Source: Gammaproteobacteria bacterium (GTDB lineage Bacteria > Pseudomonadota > Gammaproteobacteria > HK1). From it: 64,000 nucleotides of DNA. The notes beneath the pieces are model-generated. The model had not been told where the DNA came from. It worked only from the letters and a program-made list of their open reading frames with translations, and made no database searches. The stretch covers positions 1 through 64,000 of the forward strand of contig JAJFJU010000011.1 of assembly GCA_021773645.1 (NCBI GenBank), given 5' to 3'. A program made the translations under genes and the position numbers. How positions within the stretch are numbered: the stretch's first letter is position 1; the number at the start of each line of letters is the position of its first letter. Positions 7,946 through 17,382 of the stretch are shown piece by piece.

Positions 7946-9003
7946 TGAGTATTAACGAGGATGTCGTGAATAATATTAGTGCAGTTCCGAAAGTCTCTAT
8001 CATAATTCCACTCTACAATTGTGAAAACTTTATAAGAGAGACCATTGAATCGGTTGTTACGCAGACCTATCACCACCTAGAAATCATTGTCGTAGATGAT
8101 GGATCGACAGATCGCGGGCCGGAAATTGTCCGCACTTTGGCGGCAAGCGATCCCCGCATTAACCTAATTAGCCAAGCTAACTCGGGGAGACCAGGAACCA
8201 CCAGAAACCGTGGCCTTGAGTGTGCCACTGGAGAATATGTAAGCTATCTCGATAGTGATGATCGATGGAATCGCCATCGAGTAGAACATTGTGTCCAAGC
8301 ACTTCATGAACATCCCGAAAGCGCCGCTATTTTTCATGACCTCTATTTTATTAATACTAATGGTGCTCAGCTATCTGGCTCGTTTCTTAAAAATGTGAAC
8401 TTTGAAACGCGATCTGAAAAGCACCTTGAAGAGATTGCACCCAAGTTATTTCGTTTACGTAAAACCTACCTTACATTCATGTCACTTAACTATTGTGGAA
8501 TAAGCACGGATTCAATCATGATCCGACGGAATTTAGTCCTTCAACACGGACTATTTTTCCTTGAAGACGTCTCCTGTGGCGAGGATATTGACGTATGGTT
8601 CCGCCTCGTAGCTGACCACGATGTGCTTTACCTTAATGAGATACTAGGAGACTATCGGCAGCATGACGAAAGCATTACCAAAAATAAGATTCTCTTTTTC
8701 TCCGATGCTGCCCAAGTTCATATCCGTAATCTAAAACGCTTCGGATCACGATTTGATACCGCTGACAGCATAGCCTACAGGGAGAAAATCGCAGGCCATT
8801 TCACGACATTAGCATATCTGTGGTTAGAGAAAGGACGCTCTAAGGAAGCCAGGAAAGCCTATCGAGATGCCTTTCACTACGGCAAGCTATGCGAACCCAT
8901 TATCGGCTACTGCAAATCGTTCTTTCCTCTGATACTGCGTAGGAAACTAAGGAATCTTCGCGCAACCACCTCGCTAACAAACACATCATCACGAAAAGCA
9001 TGA
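7945..9003 (+). CDS. GT2-family glycosyltransferase
   Basis: This 352-residue GT-A enzyme starts with VSIIIPLYNCENFIRETIES and has the VVDDGSTD motif (about residues 50-57), a DSDDRW metal-binding DXD-type motif near residue 110, and GEDIDVWFRL near 212. These are all standard for GT2 inverting transferases. The gene is coupled at both ends: its ATG overlaps the stop of the methyltransferase gene and its own TGA overlaps the next ATG at 9000. It should add one sugar to the repeat unit. Confidence 0.88.
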   Translation: MSINEDVVNNISAVPKVSIIIPLYNCENFIRETIESVVTQTYHHLEIIVVDDGSTDRGPEIVRTLAASDPRINLISQANSGRPGTTRNRGLECATGEYVSYLDSDDRWNRHRVEHCVQALHEHPESAAIFHDLYFINTNGAQLSGSFLKNVNFETRSEKHLEEIAPKLFRLRKTYLTFMSLNYCGISTDSIMIRRNLVLQHGLFFLEDVSCGEDIDVWFRLVADHDVLYLNEILGDYRQHDESITKNKILFFSDAAQVHIRNLKRFGSRFDTADSIAYREKIAGHFTTLAYLWLEKGRSKEARKAYRDAFHYGKLCEPIIGYCKSFFPLILRRKLRNLRATTSLTNTSSRKA

Positions 9004-10184
9004 GCGGACAAGTCCTTTTTATGCTTCCATGGGAATTGCACCACGCAGGTGGTGTTAATACGGTCGTGCGCAATCTGATCGTTCAAGCGCGACGAGACGG
9101 GGAGAAACCTACCCTCCTTATCAATCGCTGGAGCCACTCAATACTGAAGGAGGCTACAGAGAATGGATTGCCCACCGCCCGTTACCGAATTCGGAGTCCA
9201 TTCATATCAAACCGAAAAGTATTCGGTTTTATGGCTTGGTTAATTACACTACCCAGCAGTCTGCTTCTCCTCGCCCGATTCCTACGTTCACATGAAATCA
9301 ACGCCATAAATATCCATTACCCTGGATTAGATGCCTTGCAGTTTGTATGTCTACGGACAGCCCGACTATTTCGTGGCCGCCTCGTATTGTCCTTTCATGG
9401 AGCCGACGTTGATAACATTACGGGAAACTGGGGCGTGCAACGTTTTCTTTGGATGCTTCTGATGCGAAAGTCCGACCTACTCGTCACCTGTTCTGGTGCT
9501 CTCGCAACTCGACTGAAACACCACCTACCAGCCCATCAACATCACAAATTAGTCGTGATTCATAATGGAACGGACATTGGACTACTCCAGAAAAACTCCA
9601 AGGATAATCCTGCTCCAGAAGATTTTTCGAAAACCACATTTCTACTCAACATAGCAACCTACGAACCGAAAAAAGGACAGGAGGTGTTATTACAAGCCTT
9701 CTCCACGCTCCACAGAAACTTCGACAATCTCAAACTCGTCATCATCGGACGCTCTACAGACTATGGCATTCATTTGGAGGCTGAGGCAAAACGACTTGGG
9801 ATTTCTAAACACGTCTCCTTCATTCGTGATATTTCATGGGAACAAGTTTCTGGCTTCCTTAAATGTGCAACTATTTTTGTTCTTCCGTCTTACAAAGAAC
9901 CCTTTGGAATTGTTCTATTGGAAGCAGGCGCTTTTTCACTACCCATAGTCGCAAGCCGCGTAGGAGGAATACCTGAGTTCATCGACGATGGTCAGAACGG
10001 TTTGCTCGTGCCAGCAGGTGACGTCACCGCTCTGGCTGACGCGATCCAAGCCTTATTACGGGATCCCGAGACTGCCCAACGCCTCGGTGCTGCTTTGAAT
10101 AACACCGTCACGAAGCGTTTCACATGGGAACATTGTTGGGAGCGGTATCGACAATGCTTCGAACCAACTACTTCCCACCATTGA
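9000..10184 (+). CDS. GT4-family glycosyltransferase
   Basis: This 394-residue GT-B enzyme begins MSGQVLFMLPWELHHAGGV with the typical glycine pair (HAGGV) and contains IHNGTDI (about residue 193) and EPFGIVLLEAGAFSLPIVAS (near residues 300-319), which provides the E-x7-E pair of retaining GT4 enzymes. Its ATG overlaps the stop of the previous gene (ATGA). It belongs to the coupled run 7193-10184, so methyltransferase and both transferases are probably made together. Confidence 0.87.
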   Translation: MSGQVLFMLPWELHHAGGVNTVVRNLIVQARRDGEKPTLLINRWSHSILKEATENGLPTARYRIRSPFISNRKVFGFMAWLITLPSSLLLLARFLRSHEINAINIHYPGLDALQFVCLRTARLFRGRLVLSFHGADVDNITGNWGVQRFLWMLLMRKSDLLVTCSGALATRLKHHLPAHQHHKLVVIHNGTDIGLLQKNSKDNPAPEDFSKTTFLLNIATYEPKKGQEVLLQAFSTLHRNFDNLKLVIIGRSTDYGIHLEAEAKRLGISKHVSFIRDISWEQVSGFLKCATIFVLPSYKEPFGIVLLEAGAFSLPIVASRVGGIPEFIDDGQNGLLVPAGDVTALADAIQALLRDPETAQRLGAALNNTVTKRFTWEHCWERYRQCFEPTTSHH

Positions 10185-10420
10185 ACCGGAGATCGGCGGC
10201 TTAAATAGCAGTATTCAACTAGGGAAACTCTGAATACTTCTTGCTGACAGGACTTTTCCACCCATGGTGGCAAGTAAACATTTAAAAAACGAGTTGTATT
10301 TCGTAAGCTGTGTGCAACCGCTTGTGCTCCTCTCTCCTGGCAGGGAGAAAAACCCCCAATGTTTCCGCAGTTTATCCACTATCTCCTTAGGTCGAATTGC
10401 ACTTACAAGTTGAATTCAGG

Positions 10421-11101
10421 ATGACCAACAAATCTTTCCGATGGTTTAGTGTGTATACCTTTCTTATACTTATGGGTCATACACCGTATTCATTCTCTGA
10501 ATCTTCTAGGGCTCTCACCAGCCGTTGTGGACCTATAAGTACTAAGGAGACTGCCGGTCCATATAACTATACGAGTAGAGATTCGACCGTCAGATGGCAT
10601 GTTCGTGATGTTACGAAAAACCACTTTTTGAAAGCCAAACGATATATGGAGCTGCCCCGCCCATCTTCCCGACGTATTCACGTAGAGCTAACGTACACTC
10701 TGATACGTGTTCCTAATCATCATAGGGCCCTATATCTTCTTGGAGAATTTCATAACCGATTTCCGAAAGAAGAATTCAACCCCCCTTTAAACCTTTTTTC
10801 TACTGCGCCCGAGTGCTTTTTTGATAGAGCAATGCGCTATGATCCAAATGATATTTATATCCATCAACTTAAAGCCATTTACTACCATAAAAGGAAGAGA
10901 TATAAACAATCCCTTCCTGTATATAAAATCCTTATAGAAAAATATCCGGATTGGGGAGAACTGCATTACAATCTAGGACTGTTATATATGGATATGAAGG
11001 ATTATGAAAAGGCCCTTCTCCATGCCAAACAGGCCTATAAGAACAATTACACCCTGCCAGGGCTAAAAAATAAATTGGAAAAGAAGGGGAAATGGCATTG
11101 A
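10421..11101 (+). CDS. Secreted protein with TPR repeats
   Basis: With the ATG at 10421 this is a 226-residue protein with an N-terminal signal peptide (RWFSVYTFLILMGHTPYSFS). The C-terminal half has TPR-like helices (YKILIEKYPDWGELHYNLG and MDMKDYEKALLHAKQAYKN, about residues 165-205). A longer reading from the TTG at 10397 would put extra residues before the signal peptide and is less likely. No catalytic motif is seen. The DNA is visibly richer in A/T than its neighbours, a property shared with the gene at 11456, which suggests a separate origin. Function is unknown; a scaffold in polymer assembly is possible. Confidence 0.65.
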   Translation: MTNKSFRWFSVYTFLILMGHTPYSFSESSRALTSRCGPISTKETAGPYNYTSRDSTVRWHVRDVTKNHFLKAKRYMELPRPSSRRIHVELTYTLIRVPNHHRALYLLGEFHNRFPKEEFNPPLNLFSTAPECFFDRAMRYDPNDIYIHQLKAIYYHKRKRYKQSLPVYKILIEKYPDWGELHYNLGLLYMDMKDYEKALLHAKQAYKNNYTLPGLKNKLEKKGKWH

Positions 11102-11196
11102 CCAAGGACTTCAGGCTAACTTATGGTATCTCTATTTTATTCATAAATTCAGCGACAATACACTTCATCAACTCAAGCAGCCTGGAGCCCTGCCGA

Positions 11197-11279
11197 ATGC
11201 GTCAACAGACCTTTTCTGATGAAGCTTTCGGAAAGTATCGCGAGCACTTTCTAGCTGAGTTATCTGAGGTGGTGATAAA
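11197..11279 (+). pseudogene. IS5-family transposase, N-terminal remnant
   Basis: The sequence from the ATG at 11197 encodes MRQQTFSDEAFGKYREHFL and AELSEVV. That is the typical start of IS5-family transposases (MRQQT...F..Y.K..R..FL.EM..V), missing a few residues after the Tyr. The similarity ends at about 11279, and the following DNA belongs to a MITE-like element. The 71-residue frame from 11092 to 11307 that covers it is not a gene. Confidence 0.65.
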
Positions 11280-11289
11280 GCCAAATCGC

Positions 11290-11437
11290 CATATAGAAAC
11301 TTGGTAGACACGAGAACATTAAAGAGGCTCCTCATTCAGGGTGTCCTTTTAGCTGACCCCGAATTCCATTTTTTCAATAGCTCACTGGATACCGAGTCAA
11401 GCCCGGCATGACGAGTTTTAGTTAACGGGACAGTAGT
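11290..11437 (-). mobile_element. MITE-like element, copy 2, left end missing
   Basis: It has the segment ATATAGAAACTTGG seen also at 19764, the inner hairpin arms, and a clear right terminal repeat AGTTAACGGGACAGTAGT (11420-11437). It is in the opposite orientation to copy 1. The left terminal repeat is absent; an IS5 transposase fragment takes its place. The gene at 11456 starts 18 bp after its end. Confidence 0.75.
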
Positions 11438-11455
11438 GATGAGAGAGCACGCGAG

Positions 11456-12943
11456 ATGATTAAAGCCTTAATCCAACGATATTTGTTGCTTTCCGGCCTC
11501 TTCTTTAATTTAACGCTATTTGGCCTATTTGTTTATGTGATATTCAAACTTGTTTCGTTAGGGGTTGGTGTCGATATGATTGCCACGAAGGTGGCCAGCC
11601 GGATTGAGCCTTACGCCCCTTGGGTATCTGATGTAATCAGGATTATTGGTTTACCGGGAAAGTCTAGATTTATTATTGAAGGTGTTTCACTTGAGAAATG
11701 GCAAGGAAAAGGGGCTAATCCGAACAATTTATTGACACAAAACGATTCATTAGAAATCACTACCGAGCAGCTTGGAAAACGCTCAAACATCTTTGTTTCT
11801 TCAGCAAAGGATTTTATGGTTGCACTAAAGGCCGCACGTCCTGGCGATACAATCGTACTGGAAGCGGGAACCTACAAAATAAAATCCCACGCTATTTATC
11901 TCGGGAATTCAGGCACAGAGACTAACCGAATTCACGTTCAGGCCAATAAACTTGGCGACGTTGTTTTACAACTAGACACCTTGGACGGATTCTATATTAA
12001 CAAATCATACTGGACATTTAGAAACCTAAGAATCAGTGGCATCTGTGCAAACGATAGTGCCTGTGAACATGCTTTCCATGTCATGGGTGGCGGCCATCAT
12101 GTTGTTATTCAAAACAATATTGTTACTGACTTTAATGCTCATGTGAAAGTAAATCCAAGCGGGAAAAATGGGCCGAACAAATACCCAGATAATGGGGTTA
12201 TTACTGGGAATAGTTTTTATAACCACACCATCCGTGATACATCAAACTCAGTGACCCCTATAGACATGATAGGCGTGAATAACTGGACTATAAGCGATAA
12301 TTTAATTGCTGACTTTATTAAAGGAAGAGGAAATAAGACTAGTTACGGCGCATATTTTAAAGGAAATGCCAGCCATAATGTATTTGAACGAAACCTAGTG
12401 ATGTGTAGCTTTAATTTACATCAGACAGATGCCATACAAATCGGACTCTCTTTTGGCGGCGGTGGAACAGGCCGTCAATATTGCAGAAATAAAAACTGCG
12501 CTACAGAACATAACGAAGGCACTTTACGCCATAACGTGATTATGAATTGCAATGATGTGGGAATTTATTTGAGCAAGGCCAATAACACTGAAATATATAA
12601 TAATACATTAATTAACACGCTGGGAATCGATATTAGATATCCAGTTTCTTCTGCCGTAATTGCTAATAACCTTCTGACCGGTCGCATAAAAAATCGCGAT
12701 TGGGCTTATAGCCAAACACTATCAAACCTAATTCCAAGTATTGATGACTTGGATCAACTTTTCCTAGATGCTGAGCACGGAGATTTTACTTTAAAAAAAG
12801 GCGATGACATTTTGAATCGGGGCGTTGATTTAACAAAACGTGAAGTTGATTTTTGCGGACTAAAACGTCAAACGGCAGATGTGGATATCGGCGCATTTGA
12901 ATATAACGGAAAGAGCACCTGCAATCCTTTTAGGATGCATTAG
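11456..12943 (+). CDS. Right-handed beta-helix protein, membrane-anchored
   Basis: This 495-residue protein has an N-terminal membrane segment (about residues 10-38) followed by a spacer and a parallel beta-helix domain (about 110-420), with strings of Asn-rich coils such as NNIVTDF, GNSFYNH and IYNNTLIN. The segment KDFMVALKAARPGDTIVLEAGTY is typical of the start of chondroitinase-B/PL6 and AlgG-like folds. It could be a lyase or epimerase acting on the exported polymer in the periplasm, but no catalytic residues can be assigned with confidence. The DNA is A/T-rich compared with the cluster. It directly follows a MITE-like element. Confidence 0.75.
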   Translation: MIKALIQRYLLLSGLFFNLTLFGLFVYVIFKLVSLGVGVDMIATKVASRIEPYAPWVSDVIRIIGLPGKSRFIIEGVSLEKWQGKGANPNNLLTQNDSLEITTEQLGKRSNIFVSSAKDFMVALKAARPGDTIVLEAGTYKIKSHAIYLGNSGTETNRIHVQANKLGDVVLQLDTLDGFYINKSYWTFRNLRISGICANDSACEHAFHVMGGGHHVVIQNNIVTDFNAHVKVNPSGKNGPNKYPDNGVITGNSFYNHTIRDTSNSVTPIDMIGVNNWTISDNLIADFIKGRGNKTSYGAYFKGNASHNVFERNLVMCSFNLHQTDAIQIGLSFGGGGTGRQYCRNKNCATEHNEGTLRHNVIMNCNDVGIYLSKANNTEIYNNTLINTLGIDIRYPVSSAVIANNLLTGRIKNRDWAYSQTLSNLIPSIDDLDQLFLDAEHGDFTLKKGDDILNRGVDLTKREVDFCGLKRQTADVDIGAFEYNGKSTCNPFRMH

Positions 12944-13065
12944 ACCAATGATCTTCCTGCCCCGTATGCCCATCAACAAAAAGCAGCTCACCGATCCCTA
13001 CTTGGCACGTTCCGCTCCATGCCGGCGCCTACAAGCATGAAGGACACCAATTCATAATCCCCATC

Positions 13066-14676
13066 ATGACTGATCTACTCCACCAATTAATCGAGACCCG
13101 GGCAGTCATTGCTCCCGAAGCAAAGGCACTACTCTATAAAGACCATACGTTGTCCTATGGCACCTTGGCCGAACAGATTGCTCTGACTAGAAGCGGCCTG
13201 ATAAAACTTAGCCTTGGGAAACAGGAGCGAGTTGGGATCTATCTCGAAAAAAGGCTCGAGACAGTTTTTTCGATTTTTGGAGTTACACAGGCAGGGGGAG
13301 TCTTTGTTCCAGTTAACCCCCTTCTTAAGGGAGAGCAGGTTCAACACATCCTGAATGACTGCAATGTTCGGATTCTAATCACCTCCAGAAATCGGCTGGA
13401 GATGATCGCCCCCGACATCCTTCATTGCCCGGACCTTCACACTGTAGTGATCGTAGATGATAAGCCAGATAGCCCGTTATCAATAGCTCACCTAAATGTT
13501 ATCTCCTGGATAGAGTTCACGAGCGATAGTCAGAATACGCTACGTCACCGTGTTATCGATACTGATATGGCATCGATCATCTATACCTCGGGAAGTACTG
13601 GAAAACCCAAGGGTGTGGTGCTATCACATCGTAATATAGTGGCAGGCGCAAAAAGTGTAGCCACGTATCTTAACAACACCCCAGAAGATCGATTACTTGC
13701 CGCACTACCCCTTAGCTTCGATGCCGGATTCAGCCAGCTCAGTACCGCTTTTTATGCGGGTGCCAGCGTGGTGTTGATGAATTATCTGTTACCTCGGGAT
13801 GTCATCAACAATGCAAGTCGATACGAAATTACCGGTTTGGGCGCCGTTCCGCCTATGTGGATCCCACTCTCCCGGCTTTCCTGGCCCGACGATGTCGTAG
13901 AGAACCTTCGCTATATCACAAATACTGGTGGAGCCATGCCACGCAGTATAGTGGATGGCCTACGAGCAGCTTTGCCAAGAACCCAAGTGTTTCTTATGTA
14001 TGGTCTGACAGAGGCCTTTCGCTCTACCTACCTTCCGCCGGAAGAAATTGATAACCGGCCTGATTCAATAGGTAAAGCGATTCCTAATGCGGAGATCCTG
14101 GTAGTTAGGGAAGATGGTAGCCCGTGCGCGCCCAATGAACCGGGAGAGCTTGTCCATCGCGGCGCGCTGGTAGCCCAAGGCTACTGGAACGATCCCGAGC
14201 GTACCACCCAACGCTTTCGCCTCACGCCTGGAAAAGAAGATGGTTTTCCCGGGAAGGAGCTTGCCGTGTGGTCAGGAGATACGGTGCGTGTGGATGAGGA
14301 GGGTTACCTTTACTTCATTGGTCGCCGGGACGAGATGATTAAAACTTCTGGTTATCGTGTAAGCCCTACCGAGGTTGAGGAAGCAATCTACCGCACTGGG
14401 CTAGTACATGAAGCCATCGTCTTTGGTGCCCCTCATGCCGAACTTGGGCAAGGAGTAGTGGCTATCGCTGTACCCATTGATAAAAACACCTTCTCCACGC
14501 AGGGGTTACTTAAGGCCCTCAAGTCCCTGCTACCTAACTTCATGCTCCCTGCTCATGTGGATGTTCGCGATAACCTTCCCCGTAATCCCAATGGAAAGCT
14601 CGACCGAGCGGCGGCCTCAGAAGATCTGATAGACTTCTTCAGCACCGATAAGCCATTCACTACTACAAAGCCTTAG
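13066..14676 (+). CDS. AMP-forming acyl-CoA ligase, exosortase A-associated
   Basis: This 536-residue ANL-superfamily enzyme has the phosphate-binding motif YTSGSTGKPKG (residues 173-183), the YGLTEAF motif near 316, the SGDTVRVDEEGYLYFIGR hinge region near 408, and the C-terminal catalytic lysine in NPNGKLDR. It matches the acyl-CoA ligase that occurs with exosortase A loci. It activates a carboxylic acid as its adenylate and probably loads CoA or the acyl carrier protein encoded at 23189. The aminotransferase, PLP decarboxylase and hydrolases elsewhere in the window likely act in the same modification path. Confidence 0.88.
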   Translation: MTDLLHQLIETRAVIAPEAKALLYKDHTLSYGTLAEQIALTRSGLIKLSLGKQERVGIYLEKRLETVFSIFGVTQAGGVFVPVNPLLKGEQVQHILNDCNVRILITSRNRLEMIAPDILHCPDLHTVVIVDDKPDSPLSIAHLNVISWIEFTSDSQNTLRHRVIDTDMASIIYTSGSTGKPKGVVLSHRNIVAGAKSVATYLNNTPEDRLLAALPLSFDAGFSQLSTAFYAGASVVLMNYLLPRDVINNASRYEITGLGAVPPMWIPLSRLSWPDDVVENLRYITNTGGAMPRSIVDGLRAALPRTQVFLMYGLTEAFRSTYLPPEEIDNRPDSIGKAIPNAEILVVREDGSPCAPNEPGELVHRGALVAQGYWNDPERTTQRFRLTPGKEDGFPGKELAVWSGDTVRVDEEGYLYFIGRRDEMIKTSGYRVSPTEVEEAIYRTGLVHEAIVFGAPHAELGQGVVAIAVPIDKNTFSTQGLLKALKSLLPNFMLPAHVDVRDNLPRNPNGKLDRAAASEDLIDFFSTDKPFTTTKP

Positions 14677-14698
14677 CCCTAAACCATACAACCGCCTA

Positions 14699-15889
14699 GT
14701 GCCTACCAATCACACCACCACACCGGCCCACGTCACCTTACGTTTTCAGGATCTAAGATGGCCTCAGAATAAGGCGGTCAGCCATATTCTGGATGATGCT
14801 AATCTTATCTACACCTATAATGCCAGAGGAGCGACTTGGCGATTAATCCACAGCCTGGGACACAAGAATCGAAGAGTAGTACTACTGCCTGCTGTTCACT
14901 GCCCAACTATAGTGCTACCAGTGCTTCAAGCGGGTTTTCAACCTCTGTACTATGGCATAGATGAGAATCTCAATATAATTCACGAGGATTTACTGAATAA
15001 ACTCTCACCAAATGTCGCGGCCGTAGTGACTGTTAATTTCTTTGGATTTCCCGCTGCCCTGGACCCGCTAGTTAAACCTTGTCGGGATGCAGGTGTTCTC
15101 CTAATAGAGGATTGCGCTCACTCATTTTTATACGCAAATCCCATTCGCCTAACAGGTGAACGAGGTGATGCCTCAATCTTTAGTTTTCGCAAACTCGTGC
15201 CCTGTGGCCCGGGAGGGGCTATCCGCTTCAATCACAATACCCCCGCGATCGCCTCCCCCAGAAATCGCTCATCCATCAGCCACTCATTCCGCACGCTAAA
15301 AGCTCGCTGGGAGGAGGCATTGAACAACCATGGTGATGGCATTCTTAATCGTGGTTATTTCTGGCTGGAAAACGTGAGGACCTCTGCTAGAGAGATAGCA
15401 CAACCTCCAGCCATAGATAATAATTTTGACGTCGCATCAACTAGTGGTGGTGACTATCGTTGTGAAACATTTCACGGCACGACACGAATTCCCTGGTTAA
15501 CACATCATCTGATACGCCGAGCAAGAATCATGTCTGCAGTGGAAAAGCGACGCGGGAACTATCAGCTATTGTCAGAATGCCTTCACGAGTCGTCAAGGTT
15601 GAAAATAATATCCCCCAATCTACCAAGGGAGGTCGTACCCTGGGCCTTCCCGGTACTACTGGATGACCGTAGTACTCTGGATTATAGAATGCGGGAACAG
15701 GGTGTACCCTTGTTTACCCATGGCGAGACACTACATCCATCGTTAACCGAACTTTCTAACCAAGAGCCCCGCATGGTCAAAAAAGCCCGTTACATATCTA
15801 GTCGCATACTCTGCTTTGGCATACACCAGAATCTAGATCCAAATACCATCAAAACTTACTCTTCGGTCGTAAACAAGTTTGTCACCTAA
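14699..15889 (+). CDS. DegT/DnrJ/EryC1/StrS-type aminotransferase
   Basis: This 396-residue PLP enzyme starts at a GTG at 14699. The internal-aldimine lysine is Lys165 in FSFRKLVPCGPGGA, and the Asp that binds the pyridine nitrogen is in IEDCAHS (Asp138). Family members transaminate keto-sugars or related ketones. It lies 22 bp after the acyl ligase, so the two are probably cotranscribed. Lack of the usual sugar-aminotransferase G-rich N-terminal loop means the substrate may not be a nucleotide sugar. Confidence 0.75.
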   Translation: MPTNHTTTPAHVTLRFQDLRWPQNKAVSHILDDANLIYTYNARGATWRLIHSLGHKNRRVVLLPAVHCPTIVLPVLQAGFQPLYYGIDENLNIIHEDLLNKLSPNVAAVVTVNFFGFPAALDPLVKPCRDAGVLLIEDCAHSFLYANPIRLTGERGDASIFSFRKLVPCGPGGAIRFNHNTPAIASPRNRSSISHSFRTLKARWEEALNNHGDGILNRGYFWLENVRTSAREIAQPPAIDNNFDVASTSGGDYRCETFHGTTRIPWLTHHLIRRARIMSAVEKRRGNYQLLSECLHESSRLKIISPNLPREVVPWAFPVLLDDRSTLDYRMREQGVPLFTHGETLHPSLTELSNQEPRMVKKARYISSRILCFGIHQNLDPNTIKTYSSVVNKFVT

Positions 15890-16107
15890 CCTTTAGCCAT
15901 ATTGATGAATCTAATACTTTTCCTGTATCTCTCATGAACATTAACTCATATAGCGATACTCGAGAGTTGAGGATACTTAACACCGCTTAGGAACATATAA
16001 TTAGAACTCAAACTAGTGATTATCTTTTCGGCTCTAGCCAAAGACCTGCCTCCGATTAGTCGAATTACCCGATCATTTCAAAAATAGAGTGGAATCCCTA
16101 AACAGTC

Positions 16108-17370
16108 ATGGCGAATAATCGTGTCATCCTTATTGCCTATCATTTCCCACCGATTTTAGGGAGTAGTGGCATGCAACGTACTCTCGCCTATGCCCGTTTT
16201 TTGTCCGAGCATGGGTGGGAGCCTATCGTACTCAGTGTGCATCCGCGTACTTATCTTAAAACTGGAGATGATCTCCTCGGATTGATACCCGATAATCTGA
16301 AGGTCTATCACGCACCGGCATGGGATACTGCCCAGCATCTCGCGTGGAATGGCCGTTACCTGAATTGGATGGCACTCCCGGACCGCTGGATTAGCTGGCT
16401 ACCCGGCGGGGTGTTTGCCGGCCTTAACTTAATAAGAAAATATCACCCAAAAGCTATTTGGAGCACCTATCCTATAGCCACCGCTCATCTGATCGCTTGG
16501 GCGCTAAAATCTATTACGGGAACTCCCTGGATTGCGGACTTTCGTGATCCTATGGTAGAAATAGACCCACGCACCAAAGAGATATACCCACCCAGCAAAA
16601 CTCTTCGTAATGCCCGTTTATTCGTAGAAAGAAAATGTGCTGTTAATGCGGATCGACTAGTATTTTGTACCAACGGGGCAAAGCAGATCTGTAGCGAACG
16701 CTATCCATCAGCTCCAATAGAGAAATATAAAATTATTCCTAACGGTTATAACGAAGAGAGTTTTCAAATAGCCGAGAAACTGGTAGCTCAAAGAGCTTTA
16801 ACCGAACAGCCAATAACTTTGCTCCACAGCGGCATTCTTTATAATACCTCTGATCGTGACCCCAGCCACTTCTTCAAGGCGCTAAAGAAGCTCAAGGATG
16901 AAGGTATATTAGTGTGTGGGAAAATCCGCTTTATATTACGAGCAACTCGGCATGATGACCAATATAGGCCATTTTTAGAGCGCCTTGATATTGCCGACTT
17001 AGTGACCTTGGCGCCACCCATCTCCTATCACGAAGCACTTGCAGAAATGTTAACCGCCGATGGCCTCTTGCTCTTTCAAGGCTATACATCCAACGCAGCG
17101 ATTCCGGCTAAACTGTACGAATATCTTCGAGCTGGAAAACCCATACTCGCAATGGCTGACAGCAAAGGAGATACTGCTGCGTTACTTCGTGAATTGAATA
17201 CAGGCTATATTTTCCCATTGGACGATAGTGCTCGTATCGCAGCCGGCCTAGTTCGATTTCTTAGCGATCTGACTAAAAGTCAACTTGTACTACCACCACA
17301 TTCAGTTACCAGTCAGTTTGATCGACGAAATGGAACTGCCCTCCTCTCCAATATACTAAAAGAACTATAA
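16108..17370 (+). CDS. GT4-family glycosyltransferase
   Basis: This 420-residue GT-B enzyme begins RVILIAYHFPPILGSSGMQR, the WcaI/WbuB-like acceptor loop, and contains IADFRDP near residue 145, IIPNGYNEESF near 209 and AKLYEYLRAGKPILAM near 334. These place it in GT4. The sugar is unknown. It lies 218 bp after the aminotransferase; nothing recognisable was seen in that gap. The next gene follows within 12 bp. Confidence 0.85.
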   Translation: MANNRVILIAYHFPPILGSSGMQRTLAYARFLSEHGWEPIVLSVHPRTYLKTGDDLLGLIPDNLKVYHAPAWDTAQHLAWNGRYLNWMALPDRWISWLPGGVFAGLNLIRKYHPKAIWSTYPIATAHLIAWALKSITGTPWIADFRDPMVEIDPRTKEIYPPSKTLRNARLFVERKCAVNADRLVFCTNGAKQICSERYPSAPIEKYKIIPNGYNEESFQIAEKLVAQRALTEQPITLLHSGILYNTSDRDPSHFFKALKKLKDEGILVCGKIRFILRATRHDDQYRPFLERLDIADLVTLAPPISYHEALAEMLTADGLLLFQGYTSNAAIPAKLYEYLRAGKPILAMADSKGDTAALLRELNTGYIFPLDDSARIAAGLVRFLSDLTKSQLVLPPHSVTSQFDRRNGTALLSNILKEL

Positions 17371-17382
17371 AACCCGAAATAT

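Noticed and set aside
10320-10345. Short hairpin CTCTCTCCTGGCAGGGAGA as a terminator after the glycosyltransferase gene
   Set aside because: The stem is only about 5-6 bp and is followed by A rather than T residues.
13003-13020. TGGCACG resembling a sigma-54 -24 element before the acyl ligase gene
   Set aside because: The -12 GC is not at the required 10-bp spacing; it is two bases too close.
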